From the NCBI RefSeq assembly GCF_000981805.1, contig NZ_CP011132.1, positions 5,332,001-5,396,000 of the forward strand: DNA of 64,000 nucleotides, in the 5' to 3' direction. The position numbers were made by a program, and so were the translations under genes. Positions within the stretch are counted from its first letter, which is position 1, and every line of letters starts with the position of its first letter. Positions 50,250 through 59,983 of the stretch are shown one piece after another. This DNA is from Citrobacter amalonaticus Y19 (GTDB lineage Bacteria; Pseudomonadota; Gammaproteobacteria; Enterobacterales; Enterobacteriaceae). Under the pieces are notes generated by a model, which saw only the letters and a list, made by a program, of their open reading frames with translations, made no database searches and was not told where the DNA came from.

Positions 50250-50911
50250 GATGATGCCTCGCCAAGCGTATAGCCAATGCCGTGAACGGTGCGAATGAAA
50301 TCGCTGCCCAGTTTGCGCCGCAGATGGTGAACATGCACTTCAACGGCATTGCTGGTGACCTCTTCGTCCCAGTTATACAGCTTCTCTTCGATGAGCTTGC
50401 GTGGCAGCACGCGCCCGGCATTGCGCATCAGTAACTCCAGCAGCGCGAACTCCTTTGGCTTGAGTATCAGCGGCTCACCCGCCAGCGTCGCGACCCGATC
50501 GACGGGCGTTAAGGTCACCTGCCCGTGGCGCAGTTCGCTGCTGGCCTGACCGCTGGCGCGACGCATCAGCGCTTCCAGCCTGGCGGCGACTTCAATGAGC
50601 GCAAAGGGCTTACACAGATAATCATCTGCCCCGAGGCGAAGTCCTTCCACGCGATCGGACAGCGCATCGCGTGCGGTGAGGATCAGCACCGGTTCGCGCT
50701 TTCCTTGTTCACGCCAGTCGCGCAGGATATCGCGTCCGTCCATCCCCGGCAGCGTGAGATCGAGGATCACCGCATCGTAAGGCGCGCTGTAGAGCGCTTC
50801 TTTTCCCAGACGACCTTCAGTAAACCAGTCGACGCTAAAGCCCATTTTACTCAACCCTGTTTTGAGACCGTCGCCAATCAACGCATCATCTTCAACCAGT
50901 AAAATTCGCAT
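50246..50911 (-). CDS. qseB: Response regulator QseB
   Basis: This 221-residue OmpR/PhoB-type regulator (E. coli 219) has a receiver domain with DD acidic pocket and phospho-Asp in AVILDLTLPGMDGRD, Lys in LCKPF, and a C-terminal winged helix with ALLELLMRNAGRVLPR and VHHLRRKLG. It is the partner of QseC, and cross-talks with PmrB in E. coli. It is divergent from ygiW with a PmrA-type box between. Confidence 0.96.
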   Translation of the reverse strand: MRILLVEDDALIGDGLKTGLSKMGFSVDWFTEGRLGKEALYSAPYDAVILDLTLPGMDGRDILRDWREQGKREPVLILTARDALSDRVEGLRLGADDYLCKPFALIEVAARLEALMRRASGQASSELRHGQVTLTPVDRVATLAGEPLILKPKEFALLELLMRNAGRVLPRKLIEEKLYNWDEEVTSNAVEVHVHHLRRKLGSDFIRTVHGIGYTLGEASS

Positions 50912-50996
50912 GTTTCATCCCTGCATCCGCTGTAATAAAGGCAAATAAAGCCTGATGTCGCCTGTGATGTACAGCAAAAATGAGACTTTTTTTTAC

Positions 50997-51013
50997 CTTA
51001 AGAACTCGTTAAG
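50997..51013 (+). promoter_or_regulatory. PmrA/QseB-type box between qseB and ygiW
   Basis: The direct repeat CTTAAG-AACTC-GTTAAG matches the PmrA consensus YTTAAK-N5-YTTAAK. It lies 50 bases before the ygiW start and about 86 bases upstream of qseB, so it could drive either divergent promoter. Confidence 0.7.
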
Positions 51014-51062
51014 GATTAGCGTGTTTAATGGCTATCAAATGACATCAAAGGGAGAAATGATC

Positions 51063-51455
51063 ATGAAAAAACTGGCTGCAATTGTTGCCGTTATGGCGCT
51101 CTGTTCCGCACCGGTTCTGGCCGCGCAGCAGGGTGGTTTTTCTGGCCCGTCCGCGACACAAACGCAGAGTGGCGGCTTCCAGGGACCTAACGGCAGTAGC
51201 ACGACGGTAGAAAGTGCGAAATCCCTGCGTGATGACACCTGGGTGACGCTGCGTGGCAACATCGTTGAACGCATTTCCGATGACCTCTATCTGTTTAAAG
51301 ACGCGACAGGCACCATCAATGTCGATATCGACCACAAACGCTGGAACGGCGTGACGGTCACCCCGCAGGATACCGTTGAAATTCAGGGTGAAGTGGACAA
51401 AGACTGGAATTCCGTTGAAATTGACGTGAAGCAAATCAGTAAAGTCAGCAAATAA
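51063..51455 (+). CDS. ygiW: Periplasmic OB-fold stress protein YgiW (VisP)
   Basis: This 130-residue protein has the length of E. coli YgiW, starting at MKKLAAIVAVMALC with signal cleavage after VLAA. The DUF388/BOF OB-fold reads WVTLRGNIVERISDDLYLFKD ... NVDIDHKRWNGVTV. In Salmonella the homologue (VisP) binds peptidoglycan and LpxO and is under QseC control. A longer open frame starts at 50955 but has no signal peptide in phase with it. Confidence 0.95.
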   Translation: MKKLAAIVAVMALCSAPVLAAQQGGFSGPSATQTQSGGFQGPNGSSTTVESAKSLRDDTWVTLRGNIVERISDDLYLFKDATGTINVDIDHKRWNGVTVTPQDTVEIQGEVDKDWNSVEIDVKQISKVSK

Positions 51456-51464
51456 TCCCCGTCA

Positions 51465-51490
51465 GGGCCGCGTTCGCGGCCCTTTTCTTT
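51465..51490 (+). terminator. Terminator of ygiW
   Basis: The perfect stem GGGCCGCG / CGCGGCCC with a TT loop is followed by TTTTCTTT, just after the ygiW stop. Confidence 0.9.
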
Positions 51491-51585
51491 GTGACTCAAC
51501 GCGTCAGATAAGGTAGTATCTGCGGCAATATTGCCTGAAAAGATACCGGGTATCTGGCGGGCTTACAGTTGAGGAATCACGATTA

Positions 51586-53844
51586 ATGAGCGATATGGCA
51601 GAGCGCCTTGCGCTGCATGAATTCACTGAAAACGCCTATCTGAATTACTCCATGTACGTCATCATGGACAGGGCGTTGCCGTTTATTGGTGATGGTCTGA
51701 AACCCGTTCAGCGCCGCATTGTCTATGCGATGTCAGAGCTGGGGTTGAACGCCAGCGCTAAATTTAAAAAATCCGCCCGTACCGTCGGCGACGTGTTGGG
51801 TAAATACCACCCGCACGGAGACAGCGCCTGCTATGAAGCGATGGTGCTGATGGCGCAGCCGTTCTCTTACCGTTATCCGCTGGTTGATGGTCAGGGGAAC
51901 TGGGGGGCGCCAGACGATCCGAAATCCTTCGCGGCGATGCGTTATACCGAATCCCGCCTGTCAAAATACGCTGAACTGCTGCTGAGCGAACTCGGACAGG
52001 GAACCGCAGACTGGGTGCCAAACTTCGACGGGACGATGCAGGAGCCGAAAATGCTGCCCGCGCGTCTGCCGAACATCCTGCTTAACGGCACAACCGGTAT
52101 CGCGGTCGGCATGGCGACGGATATTCCGCCGCACAACCTGCGTGAAGTGGCAAAAGCCGCAATCACCCTGATTGAACAGCCGAAAACGACGCTGGACGAG
52201 CTGCTGGATATTGTCCACGGCCCGGACTACCCGACCGAAGCGGAAATCATTACCCCACGCGCCGAAATTCGTAAGATTTATGAAAATGGCCGCGGCTCCG
52301 TGCGCATGCGCGCGGTGTGGAAGAAAGAAGACGGCGCGGTGGTGATTACTGCGCTGCCGCACCAGGTTTCCGGCGCGCGCGTGCTGGAGCAAATCGCGGC
52401 CCAGATGCGCAATAAAAAGTTGCCGATGGTTGACGATCTGCGCGATGAGTCAGATCACGAGAACCCGACTCGTCTGGTGGTGGTGCCGCGTTCCAATCGC
52501 GTGGATATGGATCAGGTGATGAACCATCTGTTTGCCACCACCGATCTGGAAAAGAGCTATCGCATTAACCTCAATATGATCGGTCTCGACGGGCGTCCGG
52601 CGGTGAAAAACCTGCTGGAGATCCTCACCGAATGGCTGGTGTTCCGTCGTGATACCGTGCGTCGGCGCCTGAACTATCGTCTGGAGAAAGTCCTTAAACG
52701 CCTGCATATCCTGGAAGGTTTGCTGGTGGCGTTTCTCAATATCGATGAAGTCATTGAGATCATCCGTACGGAAGATGAGCCGAAGCCGGCGCTGATGTCG
52801 CGTTTTGGTATCACCGAAACGCAGGCCGAAGCGATCCTCGAACTGAAATTGCGTCATCTCGCCAAACTGGAAGAGATAAAGATTCGCGGTGAGCAGGACG
52901 AGTTGGCGAAAGAGCGCGATCAGTTGCAGGCAATTCTCGCCTCTGAACGCAAAATGAATACCCTGCTGAAGAAAGAGTTGCAGGCGGATGCCGACGCCTA
53001 TGGCGACGATCGTCGTTCACCGCTGCGCGAGCGTGAAGAAGCGAAAGCGATGAGCGAACACGACATGCAGCCGTCTGAACCGGTGACTATCGTACTGTCG
53101 CAGATGGGCTGGGTGCGTAGCGCCAAAGGTCACGACATCGATGCGCAGGGGCTGAACTACAAAGCGGGTGACAGCTTTAAAACGGCAGTGAAAGGCAAGA
53201 GCAACCAGCCGGTGGTGTTTATCGATACCACCGGGCGCAGTTACGCCGTTGACCCGATCACGCTGCCGTCGGCGCGCGGTCAGGGTGAGCCGTTGACCGG
53301 TAAACTGACGCTGCCGCCAGGTGCTACCGTTGAGCATATGCTGATGGAAGGCGATGAGCAGAAACTGCTGATGGCATCGAATGCGGGTTACGGTTTCGTC
53401 TGTACGTTCAACGATCTGGTGGCGCGGAACCGGGCCGGTAAGACGCTCATTACGCTCCCGGAAAATTCTCGCGTTATGCCGCCGGTGGTGATTGAGGATG
53501 AAACGGACATGCTGCTGGCGATTACTCAGGCCGGACGTATGCTGATGTTCCCGGTCAGCGATCTGCCGCAGTTGTCGAAAGGCAAAGGGAACAAGATAAT
53601 CAACATTCCGTCCGCAGAAGCGGCGCGTGGTGATGACGCGCTGGCGCTGCTCTATGTTCTGCCGCCGCAAAGCACGCTGACCATTCACGTCGGGAAACGC
53701 AAAATTAAGCTGCGTCCTGAAGAGTTGCAGAAAGTGGCCGGCGAACGTGGTCGTCGCGGGACGTTGATGCGCGGCTTGCAGCGCATCGATCACATTGAGA
53801 TTGATTCGCCGCGTCGTGCCGGCAGTGGTGACAGCGAAGAGTAA
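51586..53844 (+). CDS. parC: DNA topoisomerase IV subunit A
   Basis: This 752-residue protein has the length of E. coli ParC. The breakage-reunion core has the catalytic Tyr in MRYTESRLSKYAELL (Tyr120 region); the quinolone-determining region reads GKYHPHGDSACYEAM with wild-type Ser80 and Glu84. The C-terminal beta-pinwheel (about 500-752) bends DNA. It pairs with ParE at 39.2 kb. No changes at the two main resistance positions are seen. Confidence 0.98.
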   Translation: MSDMAERLALHEFTENAYLNYSMYVIMDRALPFIGDGLKPVQRRIVYAMSELGLNASAKFKKSARTVGDVLGKYHPHGDSACYEAMVLMAQPFSYRYPLVDGQGNWGAPDDPKSFAAMRYTESRLSKYAELLLSELGQGTADWVPNFDGTMQEPKMLPARLPNILLNGTTGIAVGMATDIPPHNLREVAKAAITLIEQPKTTLDELLDIVHGPDYPTEAEIITPRAEIRKIYENGRGSVRMRAVWKKEDGAVVITALPHQVSGARVLEQIAAQMRNKKLPMVDDLRDESDHENPTRLVVVPRSNRVDMDQVMNHLFATTDLEKSYRINLNMIGLDGRPAVKNLLEILTEWLVFRRDTVRRRLNYRLEKVLKRLHILEGLLVAFLNIDEVIEIIRTEDEPKPALMSRFGITETQAEAILELKLRHLAKLEEIKIRGEQDELAKERDQLQAILASERKMNTLLKKELQADADAYGDDRRSPLREREEAKAMSEHDMQPSEPVTIVLSQMGWVRSAKGHDIDAQGLNYKAGDSFKTAVKGKSNQPVVFIDTTGRSYAVDPITLPSARGQGEPLTGKLTLPPGATVEHMLMEGDEQKLLMASNAGYGFVCTFNDLVARNRAGKTLITLPENSRVMPPVVIEDETDMLLAITQAGRMLMFPVSDLPQLSKGKGNKIINIPSAEAARGDDALALLYVLPPQSTLTIHVGKRKIKLRPEELQKVAGERGRRGTLMRGLQRIDHIEIDSPRRAGSGDSEE

Positions 53845-53859
53845 TTTGCTTTTCTCTAG

Positions 53860-53881
53860 TCCCCTCCCGACCGGGAGGGGA
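53860..53881 (+). terminator. Strong hairpin after parC
   Basis: TCCCCTCCCG / CGGGAGGGGA with a two-base loop lies 15 bases after the parC stop. No T run follows; it may act as a Rho-assisted end or mRNA stabiliser. Confidence 0.55.
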
Positions 53882-54027
53882 CATAAACAGTAAAATTTCC
53901 CGTAAAACCGTTGTTTATTCGTGAGTCGCGATTAACAATACAGTTTTCCAGAGAGCCACATTAACAATACCCTAACCTGATAGCAGGTGACGTAGAATCC
54001 CGGGCTCTTAGGCCTTCAGAGGTTGTT

Positions 54028-54765
54028 ATGCTATTTATTTTTCGACTTATTATTACTGTTATCTATTCCATTCTGGTTTGTGTTTTCGGTTCTCTTTACT
54101 GCTTACTCAGCCCGCGTAACCCAAAACACGTCTCGACCTTCGGGCGTATGTTTGGTCGCCTGGCGCCGCTGTTCGGCCTGAAGGTCGAGTGCCGTAAACC
54201 CGCGGATGCGGAAAGCTACGGCAACGCTATCTATATCGCTAACCATCAGAATAACTACGATATGGTGACCGCCGCGAATATCGTGCAGCCGCCCACCGTG
54301 ACCGTTGGGAAGAAAAGCCTGCTGTGGATCCCGTTTTTTGGTCAACTGTACTGGCTGACGGGAAACCTGCTGATCGACCGTAATAACCGTGCAAAAGCGC
54401 ACGGCACGATTGCTGAAGTGGTGAACCATTTTAAAAAGCGTCGTATCTCCATCTGGATGTTTCCGGAAGGGACTCGCAGCCGGGGTCGTGGCCTGCTGCC
54501 GTTTAAAACCGGGGCTTTTCATGCCGCGATTGCGGCTGGCGTCCCGATTATTCCGGTGTGCGTTTCCAATACCTCGAATAAAATTAACCTCAATCGCCTG
54601 AAGAATGGTCTGGTGATCGTGGAGATGCTGCCGCCGGTGGATATCAGCCAGTATGGTAAAGATCAGGTTCGTGAACTGGCCGCGCACTGCCGTTCGTTGA
54701 TGGAACAAAAGATTGCTGAACTTGATAAAGAAGTCGCCGAGCGCGAAGCCGCCGGGAAGGTTTGA
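54028..54765 (+). CDS. plsC: 1-acyl-sn-glycerol-3-phosphate acyltransferase
   Basis: This 245-residue inner-membrane enzyme adds the second acyl chain to make phosphatidic acid. The HX4D motif is IANHQNNYDMVT and the glycerophosphate motif FPEGTRSRGRGLLPFKTGAF; the N-terminus is one span. It has the length of E. coli PlsC and precedes ftsP as in E. coli. Confidence 0.97.
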   Translation: MLFIFRLIITVIYSILVCVFGSLYCLLSPRNPKHVSTFGRMFGRLAPLFGLKVECRKPADAESYGNAIYIANHQNNYDMVTAANIVQPPTVTVGKKSLLWIPFFGQLYWLTGNLLIDRNNRAKAHGTIAEVVNHFKKRRISIWMFPEGTRSRGRGLLPFKTGAFHAAIAAGVPIIPVCVSNTSNKINLNRLKNGLVIVEMLPPVDISQYGKDQVRELAAHCRSLMEQKIAELDKEVAEREAAGKV

Positions 54766-54887
54766 TTCAGCGATAAATGCATACTCATCCACGCTGCAAG
54801 CCAACGCACATGCAGCCTGGAGTATGACGAGTTTTAGCAGGAAACGAGTTCCTGCCCGTAATTTAGCCAGTTTTACATGGAGCTTAT

Positions 54888-56300
54888 ATGTCATTCAGTC
54901 GGCGTCAGTTCATTCAGGCATCGGGGATCGCGCTATGTGCCAGTGCTGTTCCGCTGAGGGCCAATGCTGCCGGTCAGCAACAGCCGCTGCCCGTTCCGCC
55001 GCTACTGGAGTCCCGCCGGGGCCAGCCGCTATTTATGACGCTGCAGCGTTCGCACTGGTCCTTTACCCAGGGCACGCGTGCGCCGGTCTGGGGCATTAAC
55101 GGGCGTTACCTCGGCCCGACGATCCGCGTCTGGAAAGGGGATGACGTTAAGCTTATCTACAGTAACCGTCTGGCGGAAAACGTCTCTATGACGATCGCCG
55201 GTTTACAGGTACCGGGGCCGCTGATGGGCGGTCCGGCGCGCATGATGTCGCCAAACGCCGACTGGGCGCCCGTGCTGCCCATTCGTCAGAATGCCGCCAC
55301 GCTGTGGTATCACGCCAATACGCCGAACCGTACCGCTCAGCAGGTTTACAACGGCCTGGCCGGGATGTGGCTGGTTGAAGATGAGGTGAGTAAATCGCTG
55401 CCGATCCCGAACCATTACGGCGTCGATGACTTCCCCATTATTATTCAGGACAAGCGACTGGATAACTTTGGCACGCCGGAATACAGCGAGCCCGGCAGCG
55501 GCGGTTTTGTCGGTGATACGCTGTTGGTCAATGGGGTGCAAAGTCCTTATGTGGAGGTATCCCGTGGTTGGGTGCGCCTGCGTCTGCTGAACGCCTCTAA
55601 CTCCCGGCGTTACCAGTTGCAGATGAGCGACGGTCGCGCACTGCATGTCATCTCCGGCGATCAGGGATTTTTGCCCGCGCCGGTATCGGTAAAACAGCTG
55701 TCGCTGGCACCCGGCGAGCGCCGCGAAATTCTGGTCGATATGACCAATGGCGATGAAGTGTCGATTACCTGCGGTGAGGCGGCGAGCATTGTTGACCGGA
55801 TCCGTGGTTTCTTTGAACCGTCGAGCATTCTGGTTTCCACGCTGGTGTTAACGCTGCGCCCAACCGGCCTGCTGCCGTTGGTGACCGACAGCCTGCCGAT
55901 GCGTCTGCTGCCGACCGAGATCATGAGCGGTACGCCAATTCGCAGTCGTGATATCAGTCTGGGCGACGATCCGGGCATCAACGGCCAGTTATGGGACGTC
56001 AACCGCATTGATATCACCGCGCAGCAGGGCTCCTGGGAGCGCTGGACGGTGCGTGCCGATATGCCGCAGTCGTTCCACATCGAAGGGGTGTCGTTCCTCG
56101 TGCGTAACGTCAACGGCGCGATGCCGTTCCCGGAAGACAGGGGCTGGAAAGATACCGTCTGGGTGGATGGGCAGGTCGAGCTGCTGGTCTGGTACGGACA
56201 GCCGTCCTGGGCGCATTTCCCGTTCTACTTCAACAGCCAGACGCTGGAAATGGCGGACCGCGGTTCTATTGGGCAGATTCTGGTGAATCCGGTGGCGTAA
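54888..56300 (+). CDS. ftsP: Cell division protein FtsP (SufI)
   Basis: This 470-residue multicopper-oxidase-like periplasmic protein has a twin-arginine signal: SRRQFIQASGIALCASAVPL (about 1-27). Three cupredoxin domains follow, but the copper His clusters of true laccases (HxH, HCH) are missing, as in E. coli SufI. It stabilises the divisome under stress and is a classic Tat substrate. The gap to plsC is 122 bases. Confidence 0.96.
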   Translation: MSFSRRQFIQASGIALCASAVPLRANAAGQQQPLPVPPLLESRRGQPLFMTLQRSHWSFTQGTRAPVWGINGRYLGPTIRVWKGDDVKLIYSNRLAENVSMTIAGLQVPGPLMGGPARMMSPNADWAPVLPIRQNAATLWYHANTPNRTAQQVYNGLAGMWLVEDEVSKSLPIPNHYGVDDFPIIIQDKRLDNFGTPEYSEPGSGGFVGDTLLVNGVQSPYVEVSRGWVRLRLLNASNSRRYQLQMSDGRALHVISGDQGFLPAPVSVKQLSLAPGERREILVDMTNGDEVSITCGEAASIVDRIRGFFEPSSILVSTLVLTLRPTGLLPLVTDSLPMRLLPTEIMSGTPIRSRDISLGDDPGINGQLWDVNRIDITAQQGSWERWTVRADMPQSFHIEGVSFLVRNVNGAMPFPEDRGWKDTVWVDGQVELLVWYGQPSWAHFPFYFNSQTLEMADRGSIGQILVNPVA

Positions 56301-56409
56301 TCCTCTTCTCTCTCGCCGATATGCGAGAGAGATTATCCTTCGATTTCTCTTTCGTTCCGGCATATAATCGCCGGCCTTTGATTATTTTTTTACCATTTTT
56401 GGAAGCACT

Positions 56410-58581
56410 ATGAGCGCAATATCCCTGATCCAGCCAGACAGAGATCTCTTCTCCTGGCCTCAGTACTGGGCGGCCTGTTTTGGTCCCGCTCCTTTTTTGC
56501 CGATGTCACGCGACGAAATGGATCAACTTGGCTGGGATAGCTGCGACATTATTTTGGTTACCGGTGACGCCTATGTCGATCACCCGAGTTTCGGTATGGC
56601 GATTTGCGGCCGTATGCTGGAAGCGCAGGGCTTCCGTGTCGGCATCATTGCGCAGCCGGACTGGAACAGCAAAGACGATTTCATGCGTCTGGGCAAACCG
56701 AACCTGTACTTCGGTGTAACCGCTGGCAACATGGACTCGATGATCAACCGCTACACCGCCGATCGCCGCCTGCGCCATGACGATGCGTATACCCCGGATA
56801 ACGTGTCGGGCAAGCGCCCGGATCGCGCCACGCTGGTCTATACCCAGCGCTGTAAAGAGGCATGGAAAGATGTGCCGGTGATCCTTGGCGGCATTGAAGC
56901 GAGTCTGCGCCGTACTGCGCATTATGATTACTGGTCCGATACCGTGCGTCGTTCCGTGCTGGTGGATTCCAAAGCCGACATGCTGATGTTCGGCAACGGC
57001 GAGCGTCCGCTGGTGGAAGTGTCGCACCGTCTGGCGATGGGCGAAACCATCGACCAGATCCGCGATGTGCGTAACACCGCGATTATGGTGAAAGAAGCGC
57101 TGCCTGGCTGGAGCGGCGTCGATTCTACCCGTCTGGATACGCCGGGGAAAATCGATCCGATCCCGCATCCGTATGGTGAAGATTTGCCGTGTGCCGACAA
57201 CAAACCTGTTGCGCCGAAAAAGCAGGAAGCAAAAGCCGTCACCGTGCAGCCAGCGCGTCCGAAGCCGTGGGAAAAGACCTACGTTCTGCTGCCGTCCTTT
57301 GAAAAAGTGAAGGGCGACAAAGTGCTGTATGCGCACGCTTCGCGGATCCTGCACCATGAAACCAACCCTGGCTGTGCGCGTGCGCTGATGCAAAAGCATG
57401 GCGATCGCTACATCTGGATCAACCCGCCGGCGATCCCGCTATCAACCGAAGAGATGGACAGCGTCTTTGCCCTGCCATATAAGCGCGTGCCGCACCCGGC
57501 ATATGGCAGCAGCCGTATTCCGGCCTATGAGATGATCCGCTTCTCTGTCAACATCATGCGCGGCTGCTTTGGCGGCTGCTCCTTCTGTTCGATCACCGAG
57601 CACGAAGGGCGCATTATTCAAAGCCGCTCTGAAGATTCGATCATTAATGAGATCGAAGCGATCCGCGATACCGTCCCAGGATTTACCGGCGTGATCTCCG
57701 ATCTCGGTGGTCCGACGGCCAACATGTACATGCTGCGCTGCAAGTCACCGCGTGCGGAGCAGACCTGCCGTCGCCTGTCGTGCGTCTATCCGGATATCTG
57801 TCCGCATATGGATACCAACCATGAGCCGACGATCAACCTCTATCGCCGTGCGCGCGATCTGAAAGGCATCAAGAAGATCTTGATCGCCTCCGGTGTGCGT
57901 TACGACATCGCGGTCGAAGACCCGCGCTATATCAAAGAGCTGGCAAGCCACCACGTCGGGGGTTATCTGAAGATTGCGCCTGAGCATACCGAAGAAGGGC
58001 CGTTGTCGAAGATGATGAAGCCGGGCATGGGCAGCTATGACCGCTTTAAGGAACTGTTCGATCTCTACTCGAAGCAGGCAGGGAAAGAGCAGTATCTGAT
58101 CCCGTATTTCATCTCCGCGCATCCGGGGACGCGTGACGAAGATATGGTGAATCTGGCGCTGTGGCTGAAGAAACATCGTTTCCGTCTCGATCAGGTACAA
58201 AACTTCTATCCATCGCCGCTGGCGAACTCGACCACCATGTATTACACCGGCAAAAACCCGCTGGGTAAGATTGGCTATAAGAGTGAAGAGGTGGTGGTGC
58301 CGAAGGGTGATAAGCAGCGTCGTCTGCATAAAGCACTGCTGCGTTACCACGATCCGGCGAACTGGCCGATGATCCGTCAGGCGCTGGAAGAGATGGGTAA
58401 AAAGCATCTGATTGGTGGACGCCGTGAGTGCCTTGTGCCGTCGCCAACGCTGGAAGAGATGCGCGAAGCGCGTCGTCAGAACCGGAATACCCGTCCGGCA
58501 TTGACCAAACACACGCCGGTGGCGCATCAGCGTCAGACGCCTGCCGCCAACAAAAAGCGGGTAAAAGTCGCCGGACGATAA
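56410..58581 (+). CDS. ygiQ: YgiQ family radical SAM protein
   Basis: This is a 723-residue protein (E. coli 739). The radical SAM cluster motif CxxxCxxC is in MRGCFGGCSFCSITEHEG (about residues 386-394); before it is an extended B12-binding-like N-terminal region (VTGDAYVDHPSFGMAICGRM ... FRVGIIAQPDW), and after it a UPF0313 C-terminal part with a basic tail. The reaction is unknown. It has a 109-base gap to ftsP. Confidence 0.95.
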   Translation: MSAISLIQPDRDLFSWPQYWAACFGPAPFLPMSRDEMDQLGWDSCDIILVTGDAYVDHPSFGMAICGRMLEAQGFRVGIIAQPDWNSKDDFMRLGKPNLYFGVTAGNMDSMINRYTADRRLRHDDAYTPDNVSGKRPDRATLVYTQRCKEAWKDVPVILGGIEASLRRTAHYDYWSDTVRRSVLVDSKADMLMFGNGERPLVEVSHRLAMGETIDQIRDVRNTAIMVKEALPGWSGVDSTRLDTPGKIDPIPHPYGEDLPCADNKPVAPKKQEAKAVTVQPARPKPWEKTYVLLPSFEKVKGDKVLYAHASRILHHETNPGCARALMQKHGDRYIWINPPAIPLSTEEMDSVFALPYKRVPHPAYGSSRIPAYEMIRFSVNIMRGCFGGCSFCSITEHEGRIIQSRSEDSIINEIEAIRDTVPGFTGVISDLGGPTANMYMLRCKSPRAEQTCRRLSCVYPDICPHMDTNHEPTINLYRRARDLKGIKKILIASGVRYDIAVEDPRYIKELASHHVGGYLKIAPEHTEEGPLSKMMKPGMGSYDRFKELFDLYSKQAGKEQYLIPYFISAHPGTRDEDMVNLALWLKKHRFRLDQVQNFYPSPLANSTTMYYTGKNPLGKIGYKSEEVVVPKGDKQRRLHKALLRYHDPANWPMIRQALEEMGKKHLIGGRRECLVPSPTLEEMREARRQNRNTRPALTKHTPVAHQRQTPAANKKRVKVAGR

Positions 58582-58703
58582 AGTGGTTGCCCGGTAACAT
58601 CAAACTTACCGGGTCGATTACATCGGTTTGATAAATGTGGCTGCTGATGCAGCCATTTTTTCATCCTCAGCAGGCAGACGAGTATCAGAATCAGGAGTCG
58701 GAG

Positions 58704-59108
58704 ATGAAAGCAGGGATGATGGCAGGGGTGATAACGATCGCCCTGTTGCAAAGCGGTTGCGTGGTGCATCACCAGATACAACCTGAAGTGGCGGGACGGC
58801 TTGTCGGCAGCACCGGCAAACCGGTACAAGACGCGCAACTCACCCTGGTGAGCAGTGGGAAGTCCGCTCAGACACACTCTGATAGCGATGGCCGTTTTAC
58901 CTTTCCGGCGGCCTATAAATGGACTTTCTTTGTGCCAATCGGTCCAGTGGACTGGTATTTTCGCTCTGCACTGCACGTGAGTGCCAATGGCAAGGACTAT
59001 GAAACCGATCTGGGCGGTGCGTTTGGTGGGCCGTACGCGCTTGAGGGCAGGAAGTTCAACGTGACGTGTACGTTGCCGGACAAAACCGGCGAGGTGTCAT
59101 GCCTGTAG
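58704..59108 (+). CDS. Small lipoprotein with carboxypeptidase-regulatory-like domain
   Basis: This 134-residue protein starts at MKAGMMAGVITIALL with GGAGTCGGAG upstream and a lipobox LQSGC (Cys about residue 19). The mature part contains a beta-sandwich of the carboxypeptidase-regulatory type (GRLVGSTGKPVQDAQLTLVS, SDGRFTFPAAY). Function unknown; probably anchored in the inner leaflet of the outer membrane. An upstream frame (58635) has no signal in phase. E. coli K-12 has no gene here, as far as I recall. Confidence 0.75.
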   Translation: MKAGMMAGVITIALLQSGCVVHHQIQPEVAGRLVGSTGKPVQDAQLTLVSSGKSAQTHSDSDGRFTFPAAYKWTFFVPIGPVDWYFRSALHVSANGKDYETDLGGAFGGPYALEGRKFNVTCTLPDKTGEVSCL

Positions 59109-59121
59109 CGAACAACATGAA

Positions 59122-59142
59122 AGCCCGACGCTAAGCCGGGCT
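59122..59142 (-). terminator. Terminator downstream of dkgA
   Basis: On the minus strand the stem AGCCCG / CGGGCT is followed by TTC. It lies between convergent dkgA and the lipoprotein gene and may serve both. Confidence 0.55.
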
Positions 59143-59155
59143 GAAAAGAAGGGAA

Positions 59156-59983
59156 TCAACCGCCGAACTGATCCGGGTCGGGGCCCAGGCGTTTGCCCTG
59201 ATCGAGTTTCGCAATCTCGCCCAGTTCGTCTTTGTCGAGACGGAAATCCCAGACGTCGAAGTTCTCGGCAATACGCGACGGCGTGACGGATTTCGGGATC
59301 ACCACCAGACCGTTATCCAGATGCCAGCGGATGACTATCTGTGCCGGGGTTTTACCGTATTTATCCGCCAGGGCGCGAATAATTTTTTGATCGAAAACGC
59401 CTTCACCGCCCTGCGCCAGCGGGCTCCAGGATTCCGTCTGGATTTTATGCGTCGCATTCCACGCATGCAGCTGACGCTGTTGCATCAGCGGATGCAGTTC
59501 TATCTGATTAATCACCGGTGTGACGCCCGTTTCGTCAATCAGTCGCTGGAGATGGTTGACCTGGAAGTTACACACGCCGATGCTCTTAATCAGCCCCTCT
59601 TTTTGCAGCTCGATCATGCCTTGCCAGGCGGCAACATAGTGATCGATTGCCGGAACCGGCCAGTGCATCAGATACAGATCGAGATAATCGAGCTGGAGTT
59701 TTTCCAGACTCTCCATCAACGCTTCGCGGGGGCGTTTCTGATCGTCATTCCACAGCTTGGTGGTGATGAATAACTCATCGCGGGGGAGACCTGCGCTGGC
59801 TAACGCTTTGCCGACGCCGTCTTCATTTTTGTATGCGGCGGCGGTATCTATGGACCGATAGCCGACTTCCAGTGCTTTATGAATGGCGGAGACGACCTCG
59901 TCGTTACCGGCTTTCCATACGCCTAGCCCCAGTTGGGGCATTACGTTGCCATCCTGAAGCTTAATTACGGTTTGGTTTGCCAT
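59156..59983 (-). CDS. dkgA: 2,5-diketo-D-gluconate reductase A (methylglyoxal reductase)
   Basis: This is a 275-residue aldo-keto reductase (AKR5C). The catalytic tetrad is seen in GYRSIDTAAAYKNE (Asp, Tyr), TTKLWND (Lys) and LDLYLMHWPVP (His). KSVTPSRIAENFDVWDF is the NADPH-binding end. It lies 104 bases after yqhD in the YqhC-regulated yqhD-dkgA operon, detoxifying methylglyoxal and furfural. Confidence 0.96.
   Translation of the reverse strand: MANQTVIKLQDGNVMPQLGLGVWKAGNDEVVSAIHKALEVGYRSIDTAAAYKNEDGVGKALASAGLPRDELFITTKLWNDDQKRPREALMESLEKLQLDYLDLYLMHWPVPAIDHYVAAWQGMIELQKEGLIKSIGVCNFQVNHLQRLIDETGVTPVINQIELHPLMQQRQLHAWNATHKIQTESWSPLAQGGEGVFDQKIIRALADKYGKTPAQIVIRWHLDNGLVVIPKSVTPSRIAENFDVWDFRLDKDELGEIAKLDQGKRLGPDPDQFGG

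Noticed and set aside
51805..51840. Possible quinolone resistance change in ParC
   Set aside because: Ser80 and Glu84 are both present, so no classic resistance substitution is seen.
53017..53793. 258-codon minus-strand frame opposite parC
   Set aside because: Composition is Arg/His-rich as in antisense shadows; it lies wholly within parC, which is intact.
56506..57399. 297-codon minus-strand frame opposite ygiQ
   Set aside because: Antisense shadow; the radical SAM gene on the other strand is intact.
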